From: Dokdonella sp041395345
GTDB taxonomy: Bacteria > Pseudomonadota > Gammaproteobacteria > Xanthomonadales > Rhodanobacteraceae
Length of the DNA stretch: 64,000 nucleotides
Assembly: GCF_041395345.1 (NCBI RefSeq)
Contig: NZ_JAWLAR010000001.1
Coordinates: 62,001-126,000, forward strand
Reading direction: 5' to 3'
The position numbers were made by a program, and so were the translations under genes. A model generated the notes under the pieces. It was not told where the DNA came from and did not search any database. It saw only the letters and a program-made list of their open reading frames with translations. Of the stretch, positions 1 through 9,307 are shown piece by piece (positions within the stretch are counted from its first letter, which is position 1; every line of letters begins with the position of its first letter).

Positions 1-640
1 ATCTCGATTTCGCCATTTTCAGATGCAATGTTGCCTGTGTAAGTACATACATCAAAAAAGCTGACCAATGCCAAGGTCGCCGCTTCCTCAGCAGCTCCGG
101 CTCATCGGGACCGGATGACTCGGCATAGGCGCAAACTGGTTAAATAGTCAACAACGCATCAATGCCATTAAGTCAGCTCAAAATAGGACTCCGGTTGTTC
201 TACACCCAGTTCGAGGTGCCTGCTTTGGCTTCAACCAGCGCTGCCATCGTGTATTCGCCGCCCGCAACACAAGCGCATTCCCAATCCGTCTGGTCTGACT
301 TTCGAATCACCTCCTTTTCCAGCTCGACCTCCGTATATGCCTCCAAGCGCGTTCGCGCACCCCACTTTCAACCCTAGGTCAGCCGAAGTGCCTTTTGCAA
401 AATCTTCAACGGTTTCCATGCAAGAAGCCAGGACGATTGTAAGGAAGCGTCCTACCCTCCTTGGACAATCTCCACGAGTACTGGAAATAGCCGAGCTCGC
501 TCGCCTCGGACAAAAAAGTCTGGTCGATCATCCATGGGATATCCCCAATTCAAGCAAAGGTTCATGCCTGAATAATGCCATCGATCATCGTACAAGTGTG
601 AACATCGGCATGGGCCATGGAAATTTGCAATCTGCAACAT
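1..640 (-). pseudogene. Frameshifted remnant of a conserved gene with nuclease-like EAK motif (runs off left edge)
   Basis: No single frame stays open, but a coherent protein can be followed on the minus strand by changing frame. Successive pieces are DDRPDFFVRGERARLFPVLVE (about 540-480), KEGRTL, METVEDFAKGTSADLGLKVG, ARTRLEAYTEVELEKE (about 350-310), EYTMAALVEAKAGTSNW, NGIDALLTI, NQFAPMPSHPVPMS and LTQATLHL near base 20. From memory this order (RLFPVL, YTEV, ALVEAK, NGIDA, SNQF, LTQA) matches a conserved protein family of unknown function. Its D...EAK segment resembles PD-(D/E)XK nucleases; that link is inference. At least six frame changes occur within 640 bases. Base composition is clearly more AT-rich than the genes that follow. 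It may be a decayed gene or a stretch of bad sequence. The start is uncertain, somewhere around 590-640. Confidence 0.5.
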
Positions 641-713
641 CGTGCCAGTTCAATTCACGGATTTGCACGAAGCGCTCTGACAGCCGCGACGGCAAGACAA
701 ACAACTAGGCCCC

Positions 714-1835
714 TCAGTAGCGGGATCACCGAGCGGATCACCCCTTGCCCCGTCGTGCATCAGGTCGAAGGCGCGGTTGATGTCTTCGAGGGGCATGACT
801 TCGGTGACGAATTCGTCGATCTTCAGATTGCCGGCCATGTACTGGTCGACATAGCCCGGCAGTTGCGTGCGACCCTTGACGCCGCAAGGCCGAACCGCGC
901 CAGACCCGTCCGGTGACCAGCTGGAAGAGTCGCGTCGGGAAATCTCCCTGTCCGGCGCCCACTTGCCACACCGATGATGATCGATTCGCCCCAGCTGTGG
1001 CAGCACTCGGTGCCGAACGCATGACATTCGTTGCCAATGCATTCCCGAACAGTAGTCGACACCGCCATCTACGGTCAGGTCGACGATGACCTGCTTGGAT
1101 CGCGCTATCCGGATAGTCTTTTCGGATTGACGAAATCAGTGGCTCGAGCGCCTTGGCCATGTCGGCCTTGGCCGGATTCGTATCGATGGCGATGATGCGC
1201 CGGCCCCGGCCATCACGGCACCCTGAATCCACCGACATGCCGATACCACCCAATCCGAACACCGCAACGCTGGCGCCCGCCTCGACCTTTGCCGTGTTCA
1301 GAACCGCACCGATTCCCGTCGTGATGCCGCAGCCGAGCAGGCAAACCTTGTCCAGCGGGGCCGCCTTGTTGATTTTTGCCAGCGCGATTTCGGGCAGCAC
1401 GGTCAATTCGGAAAAGGTGCTGCAGCCCATGTAATGCAGGATCGGCTTGCCGTTCATCGAAAACCGGCTGGTTCCATCCGGCATCACGCCCTTGCCCTGG
1501 GTGGTGCGGATTGCCTGGCACAGGTTGGTCTTGCCGGACAGGCAAAACTTGCAGGCGCCACATTCCGGCGTGTACAGGGGAATGACGTGATCACCCGGTT
1601 TCAGCGATGTCACGCCTGCGCCGACTTCCTCGACAATGCCACCGCCTTCATGGCCGAGAATGACCGGAAACATGCCTTCGGGATCGGCGCCCGACAAGGT
1701 GAATGCGTCGGTATGGCAGACACCGGTGGCAACAATGCGAACCAGTACTTCGCCGGACTTCGGGCCGTCCAGATCAACCTGCTCGATGGACAGCGGCTTG
1801 TCGGCTTCCCATGCAACGGCGGCTCGGGTTTTCAT
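714..1835 (-). pseudogene. frmA (adhC): S-(hydroxymethyl)glutathione dehydrogenase / class III alcohol dehydrogenase, multiply frameshifted
   Basis: The intact enzyme oxidises S-hydroxymethylglutathione in formaldehyde detoxification. The N-terminal two thirds read cleanly from MKTRAAVAWEADKPLSIEQV at 1835: catalytic zinc region GVCHTDAFTLSG, GHEGGGIVEEVG, structural zinc cysteines CGACKFCLSGKTNLC, and Rossmann GLGGIGMSV. After that the match jumps frame repeatedly. It shifts near 1231, again near 1140-1125 and 1105, then through a frame carrying ECCHSWGESIIIGVA. It ends with YMAGNLKIDEFVTEVMPLEDINRAFDLMHDG (about 845-735). A further indel is needed to reach the expected VIRSVI tail and the TGA at 716-714. 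Overall span (1122 bases) equals a full-length gene of about 370 codons, so the indels nearly cancel and no large deletion is seen. This suggests either very recent decay or base-calling errors. Confidence 0.85.
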
Positions 1836-2040
1836 GATGCATGCTCCAGAAGTGGCCAAGCTGCAGCGCGATGCGTGCCGCGGCGTCGCGCTACTGTAGC
1901 GATCAATGGAAGCCGCGGACAACCCGCCGGCCATGCCGCAGCAGGGCTTCCCGGCGACAATGCCGGCACGCTACTGTCCCCGCGCTTGAAAAACCTGCAC
2001 GCCGGGCGCATTAGGCCAGGTCTGCCAGCAAGGAATTCCC

Positions 2041-2682
2041 ATGAACCTCGTCTGTGAAATACCCGGTGCCAATCTCGCCATCGCGCGTGGCGACTTTCCC
2101 AACCCCGAGCGCGACATTGATCCCGCTTCGGCCCATGGCGAGCAGCATGCCGTTCTGGGTGGCGGTTGCTTCTGGTGTGTCGAGGCCGTCTTCAAGGAAA
2201 TCGACGGAGTCAATTCGGTGACCTCGGGCTACAGCGGCGATGGCGCGCACAATGCGGACTACAAGACCGTCTGCACCGGCACGACCAACCACGCCGAAGT
2301 GGTCTCGATCCGTTTTGATCCGACGCGCACGAGCTTTGGCCAGCTGCTCAAGGTGTACTTCGCCGTTGCGCATGATCCGACCCAGAAGGATCGCCAGGGC
2401 GAAGATCGCGGTCGCCAGTACCGCTCGGCGATCTTCACCACCGACGCTGCACAGAAACTCGTGGCCGAGGCATACATTGCACAGCTCGATGCTGCCGGCG
2501 TATTCAATGCGCCGATCGTCACGGAAGTCGTTCCACTGGAAGAATTCCATGAAGCCGAGGCCTACCACCACAACTATGCCGAGCTGCATCCGGAACAAGG
2601 CTATATCGCCGCCGTTGCCGCGCCCAAGGTAGCCAAGTTGCGCAAGCAGTTCAGCGACAAGCTGAAAGGCTCGAACTCGTGA
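2041..2682 (+). CDS. msrA: Peptide methionine-S-sulfoxide reductase MsrA
   Basis: Reduces the S-epimer of methionine sulfoxide in oxidised proteins, with reducing power from thioredoxin. The 213-residue product has the family motif GGCFWC at 41-46, with catalytic Cys43, preceded by a 35-residue N-terminal extension typical of the longer proteobacterial forms. Further landmarks are VTSGYSGD (about 60), TGTTNHAEVV (about 78) and HDPTQKDRQGEDRGRQYRS (about 112). The C-terminal tail lacks a cysteine, so recycling probably uses Cys46 or works directly through thioredoxin. The ATG has an AAGGA sequence about 7 bases upstream. Its TGA overlaps the GTG of msrB, so both reductases are made together. 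Confidence 0.96.
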   Translation: MNLVCEIPGANLAIARGDFPNPERDIDPASAHGEQHAVLGGGCFWCVEAVFKEIDGVNSVTSGYSGDGAHNADYKTVCTGTTNHAEVVSIRFDPTRTSFGQLLKVYFAVAHDPTQKDRQGEDRGRQYRSAIFTTDAAQKLVAEAYIAQLDAAGVFNAPIVTEVVPLEEFHEAEAYHHNYAELHPEQGYIAAVAAPKVAKLRKQFSDKLKGSNS

Positions 2683-3107
2683 CCACTTCCGCATCGGGCC
2701 ATGACATCACGCCCATCGATCCGGCCGAACGCGAGCGCCTGGCGCAGAAGCTCACGGCCGAGGAGCGCCGCATCCTGCTCGATCACGGCACCGAGCATCC
2801 ATTCTGCGGTGGCTTGCTCGACAACAAGGAGGAGGGCCACTACGTCTGCAAGCTGTGCTCGCTGCCGCTGTTCAGATCGGAGAACAAGTTTGATTCGGGC
2901 ACGGGTTGGCCGAGCTTCTTCGCCCCGTTCGATCCGCAACATGTGCGCGAGATACGCGACATCAGCCACGGCATGATCCGAGTCGAGATTCGCTGCGCGC
3001 GCTGCGACAGCCATCTTGGCCATGTCTTTCCGGATGGTCCGAAGCCGACCGGGATGCGTTTCTGCCTGAATTCTGCCGCGCTGGATTTTGATCCAGGGTC
3101 CGACTGA
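2679..3107 (+). CDS. msrB: Peptide methionine-R-sulfoxide reductase MsrB
   Basis: Reduces the R-epimer of methionine sulfoxide, complementing MsrA. The 142-residue protein begins at a GTG that overlaps the msrA stop in a GTGA junction, which implies translational coupling. Zinc is bound by Cys57 and Cys60 (VCKLC) and Cys106 and Cys109 (RCARC). The catalytic cysteine is Cys129 in RFCLNSAALDF. Other conserved parts are KFDSGTGWPSF (70-80) and SHLGHVFPDGP (111-121). Length is normal for a stand-alone MsrB. Confidence 0.96.
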   Translation: MTTSASGHDITPIDPAERERLAQKLTAEERRILLDHGTEHPFCGGLLDNKEEGHYVCKLCSLPLFRSENKFDSGTGWPSFFAPFDPQHVREIRDISHGMIRVEIRCARCDSHLGHVFPDGPKPTGMRFCLNSAALDFDPGSD

Positions 3108-3158
3108 ATCCTGAACGGACTCGCTGGCTCCACGCGGGCGATAGGGTAGGCTAGCGGC

Positions 3159-4427
3159 ATGAGTCGACAGTTCGCCGGTTCGGGATACGTGCCGCTGCGC
3201 ATCAGCGCAGGCCTGATCTTGTTCTGTCTCGTCCTGGCGGCCGTGGCGACCCTCCCCGCACCGGCCAGCGCACAAATCTTCGATCCCTCACCGGCGACCT
3301 CGACGCCGGCCAGTCCGCCGCCCGCTGCGGAAGAGCCGGCCGCGCCAGAGCCCTCGACCGCGACTGCCGAAGGTCCGGTCGCGGAGTTGCTCGTCGGCGT
3401 GCAAGCGGTGCTTGCCTACCCGCTGTTCGAGATTGGCGAGATCTCCATAACACCGGGCGGCATCTTGCGCGTCCTGTTGATCCTGCTCGCGGCCTGGTTC
3501 GCTTCGAAATGGTTGCGTCAGGGCCTGGAGCGCTACGGCAAGCGGCGTCCCGAAGTCAGCCGCCCTGCGCTTTACGCCGCCGGGCGCGTGCTGCACTACC
3601 TGCTGATTGCCATCGGCATCAGTTTTGCCCTGTCCGCGATCGGACTGGACCTGACCAAGATCGCCTTCTTCGCCAGCGCGCTCGGCGTCGGCATCGGCTT
3701 CGGCCTGCAGGGCATCGTCAACAACTTTTTCTCGGGCCTGATCCTGCTGTTCGAGCGCAGCCTCAAGATCGGAGATTTCGTCGAACTCGAATCCGGCGTC
3801 ACCGGAGAAGTCACCGACATCAGCATCCGTTCCACGCGGGTAACCACCAACGACAATATCGACATCCTCGTGCCCAATTCCGAGTTCGTGAATGGCCGGG
3901 TGACCAACTGGACGCTGCGGGACACGGCTCGCCGCATCAAGGTCAAGTTCGGTGTTGCCTATGGCAGCGACAAGGAGCTGGTCAAGAAAGCCGCCCTGCA
4001 AGCGGCGGCCGCGGTTCCGTTCTCGTTCGCAAGCGAAGGCCCGCGGCGGTCGCAAGTCTGGCTGGTGGGATTTGGCGACAGCAGCCTCGACTTCGAGCTC
4101 GTTGTCTGGCTCACGGCAGATGCAGTCAATCGGCCGGGTGCCGTACAGGCCGCCTACTACTGGGCTCTCGAAGACGCTCTGTCCGAACACGGGATTGAAA
4201 TTCCGTTCCCGCAGCGCGACTTGCATGTTCGCAGTCTTTTCAGTGCGACCGATGAGGAAGCCCGTGAGCTTTGGCGCAACCAGAAACCCAAACGCGGCAA
4301 ATCCGGATCCAGGGGTGATCTGAGCGAGGGCGAGCGCAAGGAATTGTCCGGTAACGATGCGCTGCAGGACGCGCTGAGCGACGCGCCGGATCGCGGCAAG
4401 ACGCGAGACCGGGCCGAGCCTGATTGA
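3159..4427 (+). CDS. Mechanosensitive channel of the MscS family
   Basis: A 422-residue inner-membrane channel expected to open on membrane tension and release solutes after osmotic downshock. Residues 14-38 form a signal peptide or first hydrophobic segment ending in ASAQ. A Pro/Ala/Glu-rich periplasmic stretch (42-75) follows, then membrane helices near 101-119, 143-162 and 167-198. The last is the Gly/Ala-rich pore helix of MscS (ASALGVGIGFGLQGIVNNFFSGLILLFER). The beta domain follows with IGDFVELESGVTGEVTDISIRSTRVTTNDN and VPNSEFVNGRVTNW. The charged C-terminus (about 365-422) is low-complexity. It starts 51 bases after msrB and could be cotranscribed with it. Confidence 0.92.
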   Translation: MSRQFAGSGYVPLRISAGLILFCLVLAAVATLPAPASAQIFDPSPATSTPASPPPAAEEPAAPEPSTATAEGPVAELLVGVQAVLAYPLFEIGEISITPGGILRVLLILLAAWFASKWLRQGLERYGKRRPEVSRPALYAAGRVLHYLLIAIGISFALSAIGLDLTKIAFFASALGVGIGFGLQGIVNNFFSGLILLFERSLKIGDFVELESGVTGEVTDISIRSTRVTTNDNIDILVPNSEFVNGRVTNWTLRDTARRIKVKFGVAYGSDKELVKKAALQAAAAVPFSFASEGPRRSQVWLVGFGDSSLDFELVVWLTADAVNRPGAVQAAYYWALEDALSEHGIEIPFPQRDLHVRSLFSATDEEARELWRNQKPKRGKSGSRGDLSEGERKELSGNDALQDALSDAPDRGKTRDRAEPD

Positions 4428-4533
4428 GCGGGCCCCGGAGGCTAGCGCGCCCGCGTCCATCGACGTCCAGATCGTGCTGACGCAACGGAGCAATCTCCAA
4501 CTCGGTATGATCGCCGCCTGCCTACAGGCGTGA

Positions 4534-6396
4534 ATGCCCCCTGCGATGATCGAGAATATTCCGATTCCCCTGACCCTGACCGGCATTGTCGTTCTCGGCG
4601 TGCTGGCCCAGTGGATCGCATGGCGGGTGCGCCTTCCGGCCATCGTGCTGCTGCTCGGTGTCGGCATCGTGGTCGGCCCGGTGATGCATCTGCTCGACCC
4701 GGACGCCGTTTTCGGCGACCTGTTGTTTCCTTTCGCCTCGTTGTCCGTAGCGATCATCCTGTTCGAAGGCGCACTGACACTGCGCTTCCGCGAAATCCAC
4801 GGCTTGCGCGGCCCGATTCTGAATCTGGTCACGCTGGGCGCAGCGATCAATATTTTCGTGATCACGGCCAGCGCCCTCTATTTCCTGCGCGCTCCGATCG
4901 GTGTCGCCCTCCTGATCGGAACGATTGCCAGCGTGACCGGCCCGACCGTTGTGGTGCCGATGCTGCGCGCCATCCGGCCGACGCCAGTGATCGACAAGGT
5001 GCTGCGCTGGGAAGGCATCATCATCGATCCGATCGGAGCAATCCTCGCGGTCATTGCGCTCGAATTTGCAATGAAGGTGAACAACACCGAGATCGGCTGG
5101 GTGCTGGGCAAGCTGGTCGTGTCCGGCACGGTCATCGGTGTCGTCGCCGCGCTGCTGCTCGGCGGCTTGCTCAAGCGCCATCTGGTGCCGTGGTATCTGC
5201 GCAACGTCGTGACCCTGGCCGTCCTGTTCAGCGCCTTCACGGCCAGCAACATGTTGGCCCACGAAGCCGGCCTGCTGGCGGTTACGGTCATGGGCGTGAT
5301 CCTGGCCAACACCCGCGGCCTGGACATGGAAGACGTGCTCAACTTCAAGGAGAGCCTCACCGTCCTGCTGGTCTCCCTGCTCTTCATCATTCTCGCTGCG
5401 CGCCTGGATCTGAGCAGTTTCCAGACCCTGGGCTGGGGTTTTCCCCTGTTCCTGTTTGCGGTGTTCTTCGTGGCCCGGCCGATGGCGGTATTCGCCAGCG
5501 CCACCGGTTCCAAGCTGTCCATGCGCGAACGCGGCCTGATTGCCTGGATTGGCCCGCGCGGCATTGTCGCGGCGGCGGTTGCCTCGTTGTTCGCACTGCG
5601 ACTTGAAGTCGAACAGGTACCGGGTGGCAATCTGCTTGTGCCGGCCATATTCAGCATCATCATTGCAAGCGTGCTGATCCAGAGCTTCACGTCACGTCGA
5701 CTGGCTCTTGCCTGGAAACTGGCCGAGGAACAACCGCTCGGCGTGATCATCGTCGGCTCGGGCAAGGTCGCTGTCGCGATTGGCGAGTCCCTCAAGAAAG
5801 CCGGATTCGACGTGACCCTGGCCGACAGCAACTGGGATGCGCTCAAGCGTGCACGGATGGGCGGGCTGAAGACGTATTTCGGCAGCATCGTCTCCGATCA
5901 TGCCGACCACCATCTCGACTTGAGCGGCGTCGCCCGTCTGCTCGCCATGAGCAACCGGCCTGCGCAGAATACGCTGGCCTGCCTGCACTACCGCTCCGAA
6001 CTCGGCACCGACGGGGTCTATGCGCTGCGCACCAGCGAGGATCGCGACAAGGCCCAGATGACGCTGAGCGGAAGTCTGAAAATGCCGTGGCTGTTCGACG
6101 ACCGGATCGATGACCTGACGCTGGAAAAGGCCCTCGACAGCGGCGCCGTCATCAAGACCAGCAAGCTCAAGGAAAATTACACCCTGGCCAACCTGATCGA
6201 GCGCAGCGAAGGCCTCGCCATCCCGCTATTTGCGATCGACCCGAAAAAGCGCTTGCTGCCTTTCACCTCCAGCGACGACCCGCCCGCACGCACTGGCTGG
6301 GAGATCATGGCCATGCATCTGAAGAGCGACAGTCCTGCCAGGACAGAGGGCACCGACGCCGATCCGCCGCCGGCAGAGCCTGCTGAATCGGCCTGA
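4534..6396 (+). CDS. CPA1-type cation:proton antiporter with C-terminal NAD-binding (RCK/TrkA-N) domain
   Basis: Predicted sodium or potassium/proton antiporter of the inner membrane, 620 residues. The first 390 residues contain about twelve hydrophobic helices with family signatures: FEGALTLRFREI, GTIASVTGPTVVVPMLRAI, RWEGIIIDPIGAILAV and AWIGPRGIVAAAVASLFALRLE. The RWEGIIIDP segment holds the acidic residue expected to carry the ion. From about 400 a Rossmann-like domain begins (GVIIVGSGKVAVAIGESLKKAGFDVTLAD), which probably senses nucleotide. A second ATG lies 12 bases inside (MIENIPIPL) and could be the true start. Substrate cannot be decided from sequence alone. Confidence 0.9.
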   Translation: MPPAMIENIPIPLTLTGIVVLGVLAQWIAWRVRLPAIVLLLGVGIVVGPVMHLLDPDAVFGDLLFPFASLSVAIILFEGALTLRFREIHGLRGPILNLVTLGAAINIFVITASALYFLRAPIGVALLIGTIASVTGPTVVVPMLRAIRPTPVIDKVLRWEGIIIDPIGAILAVIALEFAMKVNNTEIGWVLGKLVVSGTVIGVVAALLLGGLLKRHLVPWYLRNVVTLAVLFSAFTASNMLAHEAGLLAVTVMGVILANTRGLDMEDVLNFKESLTVLLVSLLFIILAARLDLSSFQTLGWGFPLFLFAVFFVARPMAVFASATGSKLSMRERGLIAWIGPRGIVAAAVASLFALRLEVEQVPGGNLLVPAIFSIIIASVLIQSFTSRRLALAWKLAEEQPLGVIIVGSGKVAVAIGESLKKAGFDVTLADSNWDALKRARMGGLKTYFGSIVSDHADHHLDLSGVARLLAMSNRPAQNTLACLHYRSELGTDGVYALRTSEDRDKAQMTLSGSLKMPWLFDDRIDDLTLEKALDSGAVIKTSKLKENYTLANLIERSEGLAIPLFAIDPKKRLLPFTSSDDPPARTGWEIMAMHLKSDSPARTEGTDADPPPAEPAESA

Positions 6397-6487
6397 TCCG
6401 TGCACGGGTAGTCTGCTCCTCGTTCGCACCATGACCAAACCAGAGCCCACCCACCGCAGCGTCGAAACCGTGATTCGCAGCTCGTCC

Positions 6488-8593
6488 ATGCTGCGCCGGA
6501 TCAGGCGGACATTGGCTGCAGGCATTCTGTGGCCGGGCTGGATCCTGGCACAGGGCGTATTGCCCGCCATCAATGTAAACGCGGATGCGGATGCGTCGGA
6601 CAACTCGGCTTTCGACACGCCCGCGGCATTGTCAGTGGTGCAACTCGACAGTGCGGAACAGGATTCTGCCGGTGTCACCCTGTCGGAATTTCTCGCCCTT
6701 GTACCGGGCGTTGCCGTGCGCAACCGCGGCAACCTGGCCCAGGACGAACAGGTATCGATTCGCGGATTCGGCTCACGTTCCACCTTTGGTGTTCGCGGAA
6801 TACGCCTGTACGCCGATGGCATTCCGGCAACCATGCCGGACGGATCGGGTCAGATCTCGCATTTCGATTTCGCCTCGGCGGATCGCATCACGGTCCTGCG
6901 CGGTCCGTTCTCGGCCCTGTACGGCAATTCCTCCGGCGGCGTCATCGCCGTGCACAGCGCCGACGGCGAAGGACCGCCACAGCTTCGCAGTCGCGCCATG
7001 GCCGGAAGTTTCGGCACCGCGATCCTTGGCGCGAATCTGCGGGGCGGACACGAAGCAGTCGGGTACAACCTTGATCTGGGCGGCTTCAAGACCGACGGCT
7101 ATCGCGACCACAGCGCCGCGCGCCGAGACATTCTCAATGCGAAACTGACTTCGAATCCTGGCGAACACGACAGCCTGACCATCGTCGCCAACGCGGTTTC
7201 GATTCCGTACGCGCAGGATCCCCTCGGCCTTGACCGCGAGCAGCTCGAGGACGATCCCGGTCAGGCAACAGCCGCTGCCGAGCTGTTCAACACGCGCAAG
7301 CAAGTCGCGCAGCAGCAACTCGGCCTGCATTGGGAGCACGCGATCAATGCAAACCAGGGTCTGCGCGTGATGGCCTATGGTGGCCATCGCGAAGTCGAGC
7401 AATACCTCGCCATTCCGGTATTCCTGCAAGCCGATCCGCTGCGCGCCGGTGGCGTCATCGATCTCGACGGCGACTATGCCGGTGGCGACCTGCGCTGGAC
7501 CTGGCGCGGCGACACCGCGTCACTCGCTGTCGGAACCAGCTTCGAAGGCCAGCACCAGCGGCGCCGCGGCTACGAGAATTTTTCCGGAGACGAACTCGGT
7601 GTTCGCGGGACCCTGCGTCGCGACGAAACCAATCGCGCAGGCAATGTCGACGAGTACGCACAACTCAGCTGGTCGCCAACGCCGTCCTGGTCATTTGATG
7701 CGGGGCTGCGCCATAGCAGGATCCGCTTTCGTGTTGACGATGACTACATCAGCGACGCCAACCCGGATGACAGTGGCCAGCGTGACTACAGCGCAACCGC
7801 ACCGGTGCTGGGCGTACTCATGAAACCCTCGACCGATCTGCGCTTTTATGCGGCCTGGGGCGAGGGCTTCGAAACACCGACCTTCGCCGAACTGGGCTAT
7901 CGCAGCGATGGTGGCGCCGGCCTCAACCTCGACCTCGAGCCCGCACGCTCCAGCAACTTCGAGGTGGGCATGAAGCAGCGCTGGAGCAACGTCCTTGAAA
8001 CGGAGATCGTTGCATTCCGTTCGGATAGCGATGACGAAATCGCGGTTGCGACCAACGCCAACGGTCGTTCCACCTATCGCAATGTCGGCCAGTCGCGACG
8101 CCAGGGCATCGAAGCCTTTCTGCATGCCGACCTTGGCGAGCGCTGGTCGCTCGATCTAGCCTTCACGGCTATCGATGCGCGCTTCCAGTCGAGCTTTCTC
8201 GCCTGCAGCAGCGTCCCGTGCACGCAACCGTCGGTAGCGGTTGCCGCAGATTCCCGCATTCCCGGCATACCCGAATCGATGTTGCGCCTGGCGGTCACGC
8301 ATGGCGGCGATGTCGGATGGCGCTTCGAGGCAGCCATGCAAAGTATCGGCAGCACGGTCGTCAACGACGTCGGCAGTGAAGCCGCTCCGGGCTATACCCT
8401 GTTGGATGTGGGTGCCGGCTACGGCTGGCGCAGACCGTCGGGCTCCCTGCGCGCCTTCCTCGACATCGGCAACGTGTTCGATACGCGCTACGTGGGTTCG
8501 GTCATCGTCAACGATGGCAACGGGCGCTACTACGAACCCGGACCGGGTCGTAACGTGATGCTGGGCCTACGCTGGAACTGGCAGGCCAACTGA
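6488..8593 (+). CDS. TonB-dependent outer-membrane receptor (FecA-like)
   Basis: Outer-membrane beta-barrel transporter, about 701 residues, probably for a siderophore or another large nutrient; the ligand cannot be read from sequence. I chose the internal ATG at 6488 because it opens a good signal peptide (MLRRIRRTLAAGILWPGWILAQG). An in-frame ATG at 6431 would add 19 residues ahead of it. The plug domain spans roughly 25-140 with SVVQLDSAEQDSAGVTLSEFLALVPGVAVRNRG, QVSIRGFGSRSTFGVRGIRLYADGIPATMPDG and LRGPFSALYGNSSGGVI. The rest alternates barrel strands and loops with the usual AAWGEGFETPTFAELGY and ends in a C-terminal strand LGLRWNWQAN. A TonB-type partner lies nearby at 9617-10357. Confidence 0.92.
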   Translation: MLRRIRRTLAAGILWPGWILAQGVLPAINVNADADASDNSAFDTPAALSVVQLDSAEQDSAGVTLSEFLALVPGVAVRNRGNLAQDEQVSIRGFGSRSTFGVRGIRLYADGIPATMPDGSGQISHFDFASADRITVLRGPFSALYGNSSGGVIAVHSADGEGPPQLRSRAMAGSFGTAILGANLRGGHEAVGYNLDLGGFKTDGYRDHSAARRDILNAKLTSNPGEHDSLTIVANAVSIPYAQDPLGLDREQLEDDPGQATAAAELFNTRKQVAQQQLGLHWEHAINANQGLRVMAYGGHREVEQYLAIPVFLQADPLRAGGVIDLDGDYAGGDLRWTWRGDTASLAVGTSFEGQHQRRRGYENFSGDELGVRGTLRRDETNRAGNVDEYAQLSWSPTPSWSFDAGLRHSRIRFRVDDDYISDANPDDSGQRDYSATAPVLGVLMKPSTDLRFYAAWGEGFETPTFAELGYRSDGGAGLNLDLEPARSSNFEVGMKQRWSNVLETEIVAFRSDSDDEIAVATNANGRSTYRNVGQSRRQGIEAFLHADLGERWSLDLAFTAIDARFQSSFLACSSVPCTQPSVAVAADSRIPGIPESMLRLAVTHGGDVGWRFEAAMQSIGSTVVNDVGSEAAPGYTLLDVGAGYGWRRPSGSLRAFLDIGNVFDTRYVGSVIVNDGNGRYYEPGPGRNVMLGLRWNWQAN

Positions 8594-8608
8594 AAACCTG
8601 ACGAACCA

Positions 8609-8635
8609 GCCCCGCTCGCACACGGCGGGCGGGGC
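8609..8635. terminator. GC-rich hairpin between convergent genes
   Basis: GCCCCGC (8609-8615) pairs with GCGGGGC (8629-8635) around a 13-base loop. It lies between the receptor gene stop and the stop of the convergent Cys-rich gene, so it could end transcription from both sides. No clear T tract follows on either strand, so the call is tentative. Confidence 0.45.
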
Positions 8636-8653
8636 CGATTTGCAAGAAAACCG

Positions 8654-9082
8654 TCAATCGACCTTGAGCTGGGTATCCTTCATGGCCTGGCTGCAGCCCG
8701 GAGCGAGCGTTGCCTGGTGCGCCTGCAGGCACTTGGCCAACCTTCCATCGCCAATCTCCATGCCGGCACAGTTCTTCTCGAGGTCCGCCTTGCACTCGAC
8801 GCCAACGTAGGCCATTGCCGCGGCAAACCGCTCGAGCTGGGCGTTGGCATCGAACAGCGAGTAGGTGCAGCGCGCGGACAGCTTGTCTTCGTGGGCACCG
8901 AGGCAGGCCAGGATGCGACCTTCACCCGCTGTCACATCCTTGCAGAACGAGTCGATATCGGCCTGGCAGCCCTGTCGCGCCGACTCGACGATGTCTTCAG
9001 CGGCCAGAGCCTGCGTGGCGAAGAATCCCGAGGCACCGACCACGACGGCAAAAGACAGGGACCTGAAAAACGAACGATTCAT
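8654..9082 (-). CDS. Secreted cysteine-rich repeat protein (Cys_rich_FGFR/GLG1-type repeats)
   Basis: A 142-residue exported protein with signal peptide 1-28 (cleavage after ATQALA). Two repeats share identical cysteine spacing C-x7-C-x12-C-x11-C: first GCQADIDSFC...ILACLGAH...RC, second ECKADLEKNC...LAKCLQAH...GC. This is the pattern of the cysteine-rich repeat known from the animal Golgi protein GLG1 and from small secreted proteobacterial proteins. The role in bacteria is unknown. A purine-rich AAGGAGAG lies just upstream of the ATG. It is convergent with the TonB-dependent receptor. Confidence 0.85.
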   Translation of the reverse strand: MNRSFFRSLSFAVVVGASGFFATQALAAEDIVESARQGCQADIDSFCKDVTAGEGRILACLGAHEDKLSARCTYSLFDANAQLERFAAAMAYVGVECKADLEKNCAGMEIGDGRLAKCLQAHQATLAPGCSQAMKDTQLKVD

Positions 9083-9307
9083 GGAAGCTCTCCTTCAAGG
9101 TTGATGGGCAACACAGTCGACTAAAGGCAACACTGATCAAGTGGCCGCGGCGTCAAGGATACACGCGCACGAAACGCATTGCCCGGGCTCGGCGGAGCGA
9201 TCCGATTCGAGGATTCGCTGGCCGCCCCGGAAGCGGAGCGTTCAGCATCGGACGTCAATACTGGGCAGGTTCGTGGAAGGCCACCACGTCACCGAGGAGG
9301 AGCATCC

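Noticed and set aside
3288..4865. 525-codon minus-strand open frame over the MscS gene
   Set aside because: Antisense of a well-supported channel gene; residue composition is that of a GC-rich shadow frame.
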